Assembly (NCBI RefSeq): GCF_000375485.1
Contig: NZ_AQXE01000002.1
Location: 51,258-115,257 of the forward strand
DNA: 64,000 nucleotides
Direction: 5' to 3'
Origin: Desulfovibrio oxyclinae DSM 11498
Lineage (GTDB): Bacteria; Desulfobacterota; Desulfovibrionia; Desulfovibrionales; Desulfovibrionaceae
The notes under the pieces: model-generated
What the model was told of the DNA's origin: nothing
The model's input: the letters and a program-made list of their open reading frames with translations, nothing else
Databases searched by the model: none
Shown here: one piece after another, positions 56,886 through 64,000 of the stretch
Layout of the letters: every line of letters starts with the position of its first letter
Position numbering within the stretch: position 1 is the stretch's first letter
Program-made: the position numbers and the translations under genes

Positions 56886-57917
56886 TTATCCTTTGCTTTG
56901 CACCGCGGCTTTGATCGAGGCGGCGAACTGGTCCACCTCGGCCTCGGTGGTGTTCCAAGAGAGCATCCAGCGCAGGCTGCGCTCGGTCTCGTCCCAGATG
57001 TAGAAATAATATTCGTCGAGCAACTGGTTGATCGCGTGCTCGGGTACCTTTGCAAAGACCGCGTTGGTCTCCACTTCGCCGAGAATCTCCACGCCCTCAA
57101 CAGCTGCGGCCTTTTTTGCCAGACGCTTCGCCATGGCGTTGGCGTGCCGGGCGTTCTCCAGCCAGATGCCGTCTTCGAGGTACGGGAGGAACTGCGCCGA
57201 CACGAAACGCATCTTGCTGACGAGCTGCATGAACTGCTTGCGGAAAAACGGCATGCCGGGGCCGATGTCCGGGTTCAGCAGTACCACGGCCTCGCCCATG
57301 ACCAGACCGTTCTTGGTGCCCCCAAAGGAGAGCAGGTCCACACCGAGGTCGGTGGTCATCTCGCGGAATGAGCAGCCGAGCGCGGCGCAGGCGTTGGCGA
57401 TGCGGGCACCGTCGATGTGCACGAGCATGTCGTTTTTGTGCGCGAAATCGCACCATGCGCGAATTTCATCGGCCCTGTAGAGCGTGCCCAGCTCGGTGCA
57501 CTGGGTAAGGGATATCACCCGGGGCTGGTTGCGATGCACGAAGCCATGCGCCGCCAGCTGCGGCACGGCCTGATCCGGGCTGATCCGCCCGTCATTGCTC
57601 GGCAAAGTCACGGACTTGAAGCCGCCCACGGCTTCCGGTGCACCGCATTCATCCGTCGTGATATGCGCGTGCTCGGAGCAAATGACGGACTGCCACGTTT
57701 CGCAGACCGAGCGAAGGCCGGTGACGTTGGCCGCCGTACCGGTGGTCACAAAAAAGGTCCGGGCCTGCGGGCCGAAGTGCTCGCGGAAGAGTTGCTCGGC
57801 CCTGCGGGTGGTTTCGTCTTCGCCGTAGGCCTTGGCAGAGCCTGCGTCGGCGGCGGTCAGGGCATGCAGTACGGCAGGGTGCGCCCCGGAGTTGTTGTCG
57901 CTGGCAAAGGATTTCAT
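56886..57917 (-). CDS. Low-specificity threonine aldolase-type PLP enzyme
   Basis: A 343-residue fold-type I PLP enzyme of the beta-eliminating lyase/threonine aldolase group. It begins MKSFASDNNSGAHPAVL, binds PLP by the Lys in LLSFGGTKNGLVMGEA, and has the cofactor site VHIDGARIANA. It should cleave threonine or allo-threonine to glycine and acetaldehyde. Its start overlaps the end of the SGNH gene (ATGA). Confidence 0.9.
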   Translation of the reverse strand: MKSFASDNNSGAHPAVLHALTAADAGSAKAYGEDETTRRAEQLFREHFGPQARTFFVTTGTAANVTGLRSVCETWQSVICSEHAHITTDECGAPEAVGGFKSVTLPSNDGRISPDQAVPQLAAHGFVHRNQPRVISLTQCTELGTLYRADEIRAWCDFAHKNDMLVHIDGARIANACAALGCSFREMTTDLGVDLLSFGGTKNGLVMGEAVVLLNPDIGPGMPFFRKQFMQLVSKMRFVSAQFLPYLEDGIWLENARHANAMAKRLAKKAAAVEGVEILGEVETNAVFAKVPEHAINQLLDEYYFYIWDETERSLRWMLSWNTTEAEVDQFAASIKAAVQSKG

Positions 57918-58507
57918 TGCTGGTCGTCTCCTGCGAGTTTCAGAAAGCGTCGGGTTTCGGGCTGGGTCGCCAGATGCTCCGCCCAGCGGGCATAGCCTTC
58001 GGCGTCGGGGTGAACGCCGTCGCCGCGTTGCAACGACTGGCGAAAGGCGTCGTCCGAGTTGAGCAGGGCGGTGCTTGATACAAAGGTTGCCCCATGTCTG
58101 GCGGCTACGGGCGGGAACTGGCGTTCGAGTGCGTCGAGATGCTCTCGCAGGTCATTGCGCAGAACGGGCGGCGGGCCGATGAGCAGCACCTCAGCCATGG
58201 AAGCCATATCCGTAAGTAGGGTATCCAGGTGTCCAGTGCTTTCGTTGGGCGGGATGCCTTGTGCCGCGTCGGCAGTTCCGGCGCAAAGGGCTATCCGGAC
58301 CGGCGCCTCGTCCGAGACCCTTCGTCCGGCTTCACCGCGCCAGCGGTAGAGCAGATGGCGCGAGGTGTTGGCGCGAACGCCCATATTGTACCATGTGTCC
58401 TCGGTCCGTTTTGCCGGACCGTGTAGAGCCAGACGCCCCGCAAGACCGAGTCCCCCGCCGTCGCCGTAGCCGAGGGTGAGGGAGTCTCCGAAAAACAGAA
58501 AGATCAC
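57914..58507 (-). CDS. SGNH/GDSL-family hydrolase
   Basis: A 197-residue esterase-like protein: block I FFGDSLTLGYG (nucleophile Ser), block II NMGVRANTS, block V DGVHPDAEG (Asp-His). Block III reads CAGTADA, where the usual Asn of the oxyanion hole is replaced by Ala, so activity may be altered. It is the second gene of the minus-strand group PNPOx-SGNH-aldolase-LOG. Confidence 0.85.
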   Translation of the reverse strand: MIFLFFGDSLTLGYGDGGGLGLAGRLALHGPAKRTEDTWYNMGVRANTSRHLLYRWRGEAGRRVSDEAPVRIALCAGTADAAQGIPPNESTGHLDTLLTDMASMAEVLLIGPPPVLRNDLREHLDALERQFPPVAARHGATFVSSTALLNSDDAFRQSLQRGDGVHPDAEGYARWAEHLATQPETRRFLKLAGDDQQ

Positions 58508-58509
58508 GG

Positions 58510-58959
58510 TTATTCCTTGGTGCGTGCGGATGCGGACCGAATTCTCAGACCGAACACAGCGGTGGCCCGCACTGCACGGTCGTCGAGCGGGAGGTCCCGT
58601 CCGGAGTATTTGATGGTAATGGCCCGCAGCGCGTTACGGTGAGCATCGCCGGACAGCTCGCCGGGAGCGGCGGTTCCGGACACGCTTCGGAAGCTGTAGC
58701 CCAGCTTGCAGGCCAGTTCGCCTTCCATGCGCGCCTCGATGTCCACAGCGGCGCTGAAGCCCACCACGGTTCCGGAGCGCAGGGCGTCGGCCTTGCGTCC
58801 CCGCAGACTGGAATGCAGCACCAGCAAGTCTTCCTCACGCGCAAAGTTCACGGGTACGCTGTATGGGCCCTGGTCGTCGCATATGGCAAGCCAGAGTACG
58901 TCTGCCCTGTCGAGCACGTCGTAAACGGCGCGTTTGTCGGTCGTAGTATCCTGCTTCAT
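58510..58959 (-). CDS. Pyridoxamine 5'-phosphate oxidase family (FMN-binding) protein
   Basis: A 149-residue split-barrel protein of the PNPOx-like/NimA group: YDVLDRADVLWLAICDDQGPYSVPVNFA, and LLVLHSSLRGRKADALRSG. Such proteins bind FMN or heme; the reaction is unknown. It is the first of four closely spaced minus-strand genes and is divergent from the glycosyltransferase pair. Confidence 0.9.
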   Translation of the reverse strand: MKQDTTTDKRAVYDVLDRADVLWLAICDDQGPYSVPVNFAREEDLLVLHSSLRGRKADALRSGTVVGFSAAVDIEARMEGELACKLGYSFRSVSGTAAPGELSGDAHRNALRAITIKYSGRDLPLDDRAVRATAVFGLRIRSASARTKE

Positions 58960-59006
58960 GGCATCAACCCCTTTATCATTTCGGGCAAAGGGTCTATTAC
59001 TGTCTC

Positions 59007-59726
59007 ATGCTCCGGAACACAACCGCCGGGTTGACCTCGGTCATCATTCCCGCACTTTGCGAGGCCTCCGCCATCAATGCGGTAGTGACCAACGTGCGCG
59101 AAGCGGCGGGGGGGCTGCCGGTGGAGATCATAGTTGCCGACGGCGATCCCGACGGCTCGACCCTCGCAGCAATTGCCGACCCCGAGGTGGTCGGCATTGT
59201 TTCCAGTCCCGGAAGGGGGGCACAGATGAACGCGGGCGCCGCGGCTGCGTCGGGTGATGTCCTGCTCTTTCTGCACGCGGACACGCGGTTGCCGGGAAAC
59301 GGACTGCGGCATGTTCGCAAGGCAATGCATGAGCATGAAGCCGGGGCGTTTAGGGTGTGCTACGACACCCGCTCGCGCTGGGTTCGGTTTCTCGGCGAGA
59401 TGAGCAACCTGCGGGCCCGCATGGAGCGCATTCCTTACGGCGACCAGACGCATTTTTTCCGCGCCGAGACCTTTCATTCCCTCGGCGGGTATCCCGAAAT
59501 CCCCATCATGGAAGACGTGGAGATGTTCCAGAAGCTCGCTGCTTCGGGCGTCCGGCCCGTGTTGTTGCGTGAGCGGGTAACCACCTCTGCGCGTCGGTAC
59601 GAAGCCGAAGGGCCTTTTGTCCGCCCATTCCGCAATATAGGGCTTCGACTCAGGCATCGGTTCGGTGCCGACCCGCGTTCACTGGCCGGGAGCTACCGGC
59701 CGCAATGTCATTTGGAGCGAAAATGA
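59007..59726 (+). CDS. Family 2 glycosyltransferase (TIGR04283 type)
   Basis: A 239-residue GT-A protein: SVIIPALCEASAI, EIIVADGDPDGST, the GRGAQMNAGAAAASGDVLLFLHADT segment, and IMEDVEMFQKL. This small group is almost always paired with the TIGR04282 protein, which is the next gene here (ATGA overlap). Their joint product is not known. Confidence 0.9.
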   Translation: MLRNTTAGLTSVIIPALCEASAINAVVTNVREAAGGLPVEIIVADGDPDGSTLAAIADPEVVGIVSSPGRGAQMNAGAAAASGDVLLFLHADTRLPGNGLRHVRKAMHEHEAGAFRVCYDTRSRWVRFLGEMSNLRARMERIPYGDQTHFFRAETFHSLGGYPEIPIMEDVEMFQKLAASGVRPVLLRERVTTSARRYEAEGPFVRPFRNIGLRLRHRFGADPRSLAGSYRPQCHLERK

Positions 59727-60388
59727 ACGGTTGCGTGCTTTTCTTCGTCAGAAACCCCGTGCCCGGCAAGGTCAAGACGCGGCTCGCCGCCGATACTTCG
59801 GATCGCACGGCCTGCGACCTGTATCGCCTGATGGCGTCATCGGTGCTTCAGCGTCTGGAGGAAGACGGCGTGGAAACGGCAGTCTGCTATACACCCGAGG
59901 ACGCCCGTCCGCAGGTGGTGGACTGGCTCGGTCCCGGGCGCGCCTACATCTCGCAGAAAGGTCCGGACCTGGGTCGGCGCATGGAGAACGCTTTTCGCGA
60001 GATATTTTTCATGGGCTATCGCAAGGCGGTACTCGTGGGCAGCGATATTCCCGGTATCACCAGCGAGGACTGTCTGAGCGCTCTTGAAGCTCTGTCGCCC
60101 AAGCGGGCGGTGTTGGGGCCGGCAGGAGATGGCGGATACTACATGATAGGTTTTCACCGGGACGGCTTCGTGCCGCAGGCCTTCAGCGGCATGAAGTGGG
60201 GCGGACACAACGTGTTTGGCTCGACCTACGAAACCATTCAGCGAGGCGGTCTGTCCGTCTCACTCAAGCCCCGGCACATGGATGTGGATACCCTCAACGA
60301 CCTGCGCGAATTCATCAAGAGTGCGGATTCGGCCGCGTGGAAGGGCACGCCGTTCATGGAACGGGCAAGGACCATCACCGGCAGTTAG
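59723..60388 (+). CDS. TIGR04282 family glycosyltransferase-like (CofC-like) protein
   Basis: A 221-residue nucleotidyltransferase-fold protein: FFVRNPVPGKVKTRLA, LVGSDIPGITSEDCLSAL and GPAGDGGYYMIGF are typical. The start at 59723 overlaps the previous stop and has GGAG nine bases upstream; an ATG at 59705 would add six residues. It works with the preceding glycosyltransferase by context; substrate unknown. Confidence 0.9.
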   Translation: MNGCVLFFVRNPVPGKVKTRLAADTSDRTACDLYRLMASSVLQRLEEDGVETAVCYTPEDARPQVVDWLGPGRAYISQKGPDLGRRMENAFREIFFMGYRKAVLVGSDIPGITSEDCLSALEALSPKRAVLGPAGDGGYYMIGFHRDGFVPQAFSGMKWGGHNVFGSTYETIQRGGLSVSLKPRHMDVDTLNDLREFIKSADSAAWKGTPFMERARTITGS

Positions 60389-60642
60389 AAGTCCATCAAC
60401 CCCAGCGGGTCGAGCGTCTTTCTTTCGGCGCGTCGAAAGCGTACCACGTCGCAGAACAGCTCATCTTCTATGGAGATTTCCCAGTCTCCGCCGGAACCGA
60501 AGCTGTTCCAGAGTTCGGTTCGGATGCCTTGGCGCACCTTGATGCGCACTTCATCGGCGTCCGCCTTGTTCAGGCAGTCCAGCATGGCCGGGACCAGTCC
60601 GCAGGTGACACCTTGCAGGTCGAATTCGGGGATGTTTTCCAT
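60385..60642 (-). CDS. Hypothetical 85-residue protein
   Basis: A small acidic protein (MENIPEFDLQGVTCGLVPAM) without recognised domain. It lies 2 bases after the mnmE stop on the same strand and overlaps the convergent glycosyltransferase stop by four bases, so it is likely cotranscribed with mnmE. It contains two cysteines and no signal peptide or membrane segment. Confidence 0.6.
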   Translation of the reverse strand: MENIPEFDLQGVTCGLVPAMLDCLNKADADEVRIKVRQGIRTELWNSFGSGGDWEISIEDELFCDVVRFRRAERKTLDPLGLMDF

Positions 60643-60644
60643 GG

Positions 60645-62036
60645 CTATTTTCCGATGCAGAATGAGTCGAAAACGGCGTTGAGCACTTCGTCCGGGGCAA
60701 TGCGTCCCGTAATGGAGGCCATGGCGTCGCAGGCGGCTTCGAGTCGGACGCCGAGCAGGTCGTGCGGAAGGCCCGCCGTTGCGTCGGTCTCCAGTGCGGC
60801 GAGTTCCTGCGCGGCCCGGCGCAATGTTTCCGCCTGGCGCGCGTTGGGGACGGTTTCGTCCGGATCGGGCTGGGATTCGCCGGAGCCGAGGCGCTCGACT
60901 ATCTTGTCAGCCAGCGTGTCCATATTTCGCCCACTCTTCACCGACACCTTGACGATGTCGATCATGAACCGTTTGAAAACCTTCCATGCCGGTGGCTGGG
61001 CCTCGGGCAGGTCGTATTTGTTGAAGACCGCGATGGTCTTAGACGGGTCAAGGGCGACGGCGGCGTCCACGTCCTCGTCGGTGATGGTCTCGGACGCGTC
61101 CACCACATAGAGAATAAGGTCGGCCTGCTCCATCAGTTCGCGGCTGCGCTCGATGCCAGCGCGCTCCACGTTGTCCTCGGAATCCCGGATGCCTGCGGTG
61201 TCGGCCAGACGCACGGTCATGCCGCCCAGCGTCACGGATTCCTCGAGATAGTCGCGTGTGGTGCCGGGGGTGTCGGTGACAATGGCCCGGTCGTGGCCAA
61301 GCAGTGCGTTCATGAGGCTCGACTTGCCAGCATTGACCAGTCCCGCGAGCACGACGAGCGCGCCTTCGCGCCACGCTTTGGTGCGTTCAAAGGAGGCGAT
61401 CAACGCCTCAACGTCCTCGCGAACTTCTCGGGACACTGCAGAAATGCGTTCGGGGGGCAGGCACTCGACATCTTCCTCGGGAAAATCCACGGCCACGCAC
61501 AGCTCTTTTCTGAGGTGCTCCAGCCGGTTCCTGAGGGTGTCGATGCGGCTGCCGAGCGCCCCTGAAAGCCGGGTGCGGGCCAGATGAAGCGCCGCCTTGG
61601 ACGGTGCGTGAATCAATTCAGCCACGGCTTCGGCCTGCGTCAGGTCCATGCGTCCGTTCAGGAAAGCCCGGTAGGTGAACTCGCCACGCTCGGCCAGTCG
61701 GGCACCGCGGGAAAGGGCGGACTCAAGCACCGAGGCGGTCACGGCGCGTCCGCCGTGGCAGTTCAACTCCACCACATCCTCGCCTGTAAAGGATTTGGGA
61801 CCGGGCATGTAGGCCAGCAGACCTTCATCAATGACGTTGCCGTCGGCATCGAGGAAATGTCCGTAGTGCAGGCGGTAGGGTTTGGGTCTGTCGAAGGACT
61901 CCGCTGCGGGGCGGAACATGGACATGGCGGTTTCGCGGCTCTTGCTGCCGCTGATGCGCACGATGCCTACGCCGCCGGTGCCGGAAGGAGTGGCTACTGC
62001 GGCAATGGTGTCTTTTCTGCGACCGGGGTCGAGCAT
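60645..62036 (-). CDS. mnmE: tRNA modification GTPase MnmE
   Basis: A 463-residue protein: N-terminal tetrahydrofolate-binding domain (1-120), helical domain, inserted Ras-like GTPase domain (G1 GLVNAGKSS, G2/G3 TDTPGTTRDY and DTAG, G4 NKYD), and the C-terminal FCIGK motif with the catalytic Cys. With MnmG it modifies the wobble uridine of tRNAs. It lies in the common yidC-jag-mnmE order. Confidence 0.97.
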   Translation of the reverse strand: MLDPGRRKDTIAAVATPSGTGGVGIVRISGSKSRETAMSMFRPAAESFDRPKPYRLHYGHFLDADGNVIDEGLLAYMPGPKSFTGEDVVELNCHGGRAVTASVLESALSRGARLAERGEFTYRAFLNGRMDLTQAEAVAELIHAPSKAALHLARTRLSGALGSRIDTLRNRLEHLRKELCVAVDFPEEDVECLPPERISAVSREVREDVEALIASFERTKAWREGALVVLAGLVNAGKSSLMNALLGHDRAIVTDTPGTTRDYLEESVTLGGMTVRLADTAGIRDSEDNVERAGIERSRELMEQADLILYVVDASETITDEDVDAAVALDPSKTIAVFNKYDLPEAQPPAWKVFKRFMIDIVKVSVKSGRNMDTLADKIVERLGSGESQPDPDETVPNARQAETLRRAAQELAALETDATAGLPHDLLGVRLEAACDAMASITGRIAPDEVLNAVFDSFCIGK

Positions 62037-62052
62037 GGAAGGCTCCTGATGG

Positions 62053-62090
62053 AAAGAAAACGGCCGGGGTCCCCTGTGGAGCCCCGGCCG
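62053..62090 (-). terminator. Intrinsic terminator between jag and mnmE
   Basis: On the minus strand, CGGCCGGGG pairs with CCCCGGCCG, followed by TTTTCTTT; it lies nine bases after the jag stop and before the mnmE ribosome site. Confidence 0.8.
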
Positions 62091-62099
62091 TGGAATACG

Positions 62100-63188
62100 T
62101 TATCGTCTGCCGTTGTTCCTGCGGCCGCCTCCGCGGCGTTTGGGGATGATCAGCACCCGCTTGAGCGGGCCGTCTCCCTTGGAACGAGTGAAGACAGTGT
62201 CGTCTTCCTGCAGGGCGAGGTGCACCACGCGCCTGTGGTAGGAACTCAGAGGCTTGGTGCTCTGGGTGCGGCCGTGGTTGCCGGCCTTTTCAGCCAGGTG
62301 GAATGCCAACTGGCGGAGTTTGTCATCCTGTCGTTCGCGATAGTCCCCGGTGTCGATCTGAATGCGCACCGAGGCTTCCATGCGGCGGGAGACGAGGCGG
62401 TTCGTCAGGTACTGGAGCGAGGAGAGCGTCTGACCCTCGCGACCGATGATCAGCCCGCTGTTTTCCTCGTCGTCGATGAAGACCTTGACGCGGTCGGGAT
62501 CGAACGTGACGTCCAGCTTGGCTTCGCCAACGATGGGTTCGAGCATGCGACCCAGTATTTCGCGCACGGCCTTTTCGACTTCAGCCTTGTCCAGATTCTC
62601 CAGGGAGCTGACGGTTTCGTTGCCGGGCTCGGGAGCGTCGCCCTCCTGCTGGAACTCGGCGACGTCATCGACGGGTGCCTTCGGTTCGACAACAGCTTCG
62701 TTGCCGGGTTCGGGGCGGTCCGGGATTTCCTGCTCGGGGGCGGACTCGGCTTCGCCCGCTTCCGATGCGGCCTTGAGTTCGGGGTTCGGCTGCGGCTTGG
62801 GGGCGGCCCTGCGCTCCTTCTTCGGAGCAGGGGCGTCCTTTTTGGATTCCTTGGCAGGCTTGTCCTTGCCCTTGGTCTCCTTGGGGGCCTTGTCATCTTT
62901 CGGAGCCTTGTCAGCCTTTTTCGGCTTGGGCTCGCGCTTGGGTTTCTTCTGACCGGACTTGGGTTCGCTCTTCTTCTGCGATTCATCCATCAGGGAATCG
63001 GCCTTGAACGCCTTGCGCGGACGGGCCTTGATGGTGGCCTTGCGCACGCCGACGATACCGAAGACGCCGGTGGAGCCGCCCTTGATGATCTCGATTTCGA
63101 GTTTCTCGCGGTCCAGGTCAAAGTGACTGCATGCCGTCTTGATCGCTTCGTCCAGGTTTTTGCCCTGGAATTCCTTGAATTCGCTCAT
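62100..63188 (-). CDS. jag: Jag/SpoIIIJ-associated RNA-binding protein
   Basis: A 362-residue protein: N-terminal Jag_N domain (1-52; EFQGKNLDEAIKTACSHF, KGGSTGVFGIVGVRKA), a long Lys/Glu/Pro/Ala-rich linker (about 55-200), a KH domain (about 205-285; GLIIGREGQTLSSLQYL) and a C-terminal R3H domain (SYHRRVVHLALQEDDTVFTRS, slightly shortened here). It binds RNA and acts with YidC, whose gene lies 51 bases upstream. The basic C-terminus (KRRGGGRRNNGRR) may add RNA affinity. The long linker is a known Deltaproteobacterial feature. Confidence 0.93.
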   Translation of the reverse strand: MSEFKEFQGKNLDEAIKTACSHFDLDREKLEIEIIKGGSTGVFGIVGVRKATIKARPRKAFKADSLMDESQKKSEPKSGQKKPKREPKPKKADKAPKDDKAPKETKGKDKPAKESKKDAPAPKKERRAAPKPQPNPELKAASEAGEAESAPEQEIPDRPEPGNEAVVEPKAPVDDVAEFQQEGDAPEPGNETVSSLENLDKAEVEKAVREILGRMLEPIVGEAKLDVTFDPDRVKVFIDDEENSGLIIGREGQTLSSLQYLTNRLVSRRMEASVRIQIDTGDYRERQDDKLRQLAFHLAEKAGNHGRTQSTKPLSSYHRRVVHLALQEDDTVFTRSKGDGPLKRVLIIPKRRGGGRRNNGRR

Positions 63189-63239
63189 ACTGGTTCCTTC
63201 GTTCGGGAGGGGGCCTTGCCTCGTGTTGCTTCGTGTAAA

Positions 63240-64000
63240 CTAGGCCGCTTTCTTCTTGCTGCTTTTCGACGTGATGAGCCACTGCTGCCCGATGGAGAGC
63301 ACGTTGTTCATCAGCCAGTAGACGACCAGTCCGGCGGGGAACTGCAGGAAGAGGAACGTGAACACCAGCGGCATGAACATCATGATCTTCTGCTGGGTCG
63401 GATCGCCCGTCGAAGGGGTCATCTTCTGCTGGAGGAACATGGTGGCACCCATGATGATGGGGGTGATGTAGAGCGGGTCCTTGGCGGACAGGTCTGCAAG
63501 CCACACAATGTCGGTTCCGGGCAGGTACTCGATGAACGGAGCGTGTCTCAGCTCGATTGCTCCAAGCAGCGCCTTGTAGAGACCGAAGAAGACGGGAATC
63601 TGAACCAGCATGGGCAGACACCCGCTGGCAGGATTGACCTTGTACGTTTTGTACAGGGCCATGGTCTCCTGATTGAGGCGCTGTTTGTCGTCGCCGTATT
63701 TTTCGCGCAGCTTCTGGATCATCGGCTGCAACTGCTTCATCTTGTCCATGCTCTTGTAGCTCTTCTGGGAAAGGGGCCAGAAGATCACCTTGATGATGAT
63801 GGTCAGGATGATGATGGCCATGCCGTAGTTGTTGACATACTGGTTGAAGAAGACCAGCGCCATAAGCATGGGCTTGGCGAGCGGGTCGAACCAGCCGAAG
63901 TTGACGGCCTGGTCCAGATCGTTCGGCATGCTGGCCAGCAGGCCGCGGTCTGCCGGTCCCAGATAATAGGACGTTTCAAGCGTTTTGCTCATGCCCGGCT
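63240..64000 (-). CDS. yidC: Membrane protein insertase YidC (C-terminal part, 5' partial)
   Basis: The visible part covers about 250 residues: the conserved insertase domain with five helices ([41 protein letters not shown] cytoplasmic loop; [32 protein letters not shown]). The frame continues past the window edge, where the large periplasmic domain should be encoded. The ATG at 63992 is therefore internal. It ends SKKKAA, a basic tail typical of ribosome-binding YidC. Confidence 0.95.
   Translation of the reverse strand, partial: PGMSKTLETSYYLGPADRGLLASMPNDLDQAVNFGWFDPLAKPMLMALVFFNQYVNNYGMAIIILTIIIKVIFWPLSQKSYKSMDKMKQLQPMIQKLREKYGDDKQRLNQETMALYKTYKVNPASGCLPMLVQIPVFFGLYKALLGAIELRHAPFIEYLPGTDIVWLADLSAKDPLYITPIIMGATMFLQQKMTPSTGDPTQQKIMMFMPLVFTFLFLQFPAGLVVYWLMNNVLSIGQQWLITSKSSKKKAA

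Overview
The window is GC-rich, densely coded chromosomal DNA that looks like a sulfate-reducing bacterium of the Desulfovibrionales (Desulfovibrio/Pseudodesulfovibrio type). The assignment rests on gene content and order: a single aromatic amino-acid supraoperon that starts with the archaeal-type enzymes ADH synthase and 3-dehydroquinate synthase II, a HEAT-repeat protein inside a chemotaxis operon, two separate groESL operons, and many PAS/GGDEF/EAL/SpoIIE signalling proteins. No phage, transposase, CRISPR array or rRNA gene was seen. Both ends cut a gene: an rRNA-methylase-like methyltransferase on the left and yidC on the right.

Layout. 1-7.3 kb: methyltransferase, secreted beta-helix protein, double-Cache chemoreceptor, TPR-like protein and a PocR-PAS4-GGDEF diguanylate cyclase. 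7.3-9.3 kb: groESL copy 1, whose GroEL lacks the Gly-Met tail. 9.4-11.4 kb: trehalose-phosphate synthase, a small Cys-motif protein and tRNA-Pro(CGG). 11.6-19.1 kb: chemotaxis operon cheB-HEAT-cheR-cheY-cheA. 19.1-19.7 kb: a gene-free stretch of repeated, hairpin-rich DNA. 19.7-31.4 kb (minus strand): ADH synthase, DHQ synthase II, pheA, aroA, tyrA, then trpE-G-D-C-F-B-A, together able to make Phe, Tyr and Trp. 31.6-34.7 kb: sigma-54-type promoter, amtB, a PII protein and an EAL protein. 34.7-37.7 kb: a SpoIIE-type phosphatase and a ZraP-like protein that share Met/His/Gly-rich segments. 37.8-40.2 kb: panC-panD-metK. 40.4-48.8 kb: degenerate GGDEF-TPR protein, solute-binding protein, pgm, Ste24 protease, Mut7-C protein, TPR protein and a small secreted protein. 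48.9-51.5 kb: two related LysR regulators around an SMR transporter and a small membrane ORF. 51.6-53.6 kb: groESL copy 2 with the canonical tail. 53.8-60.6 kb: hemerythrin, an OlsF-like fused acyltransferase, LOG, threonine aldolase, SGNH hydrolase, PNPOx-like protein and two small glycosyltransferases. 60.6-64 kb: mnmE, jag and yidC.

The most striking observation is a previously unlisted short ORF at 31321-31416 (minus), directly before the aromatic supraoperon. It encodes a 31-residue peptide with ten aromatic residues (4 Phe, 4 Tyr, 2 Trp), including a Phe-Trp-Phe-Trp-Tyr run, and is followed by a strong intrinsic terminator. This is the layout of ribosome-mediated attenuation sensing all three aromatic amino acids at once. 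A second terminator sits just before trpE and may separate the trp half. Other points of interest are the shared Met/His/Gly motif of the phosphatase/ZraP pair, a duplicated promoter-operator module before the two LysR genes, a TrpB with a changed active-site loop, a CheA with a histidine-less third HPt domain, and a PII protein without the uridylylation tyrosine.
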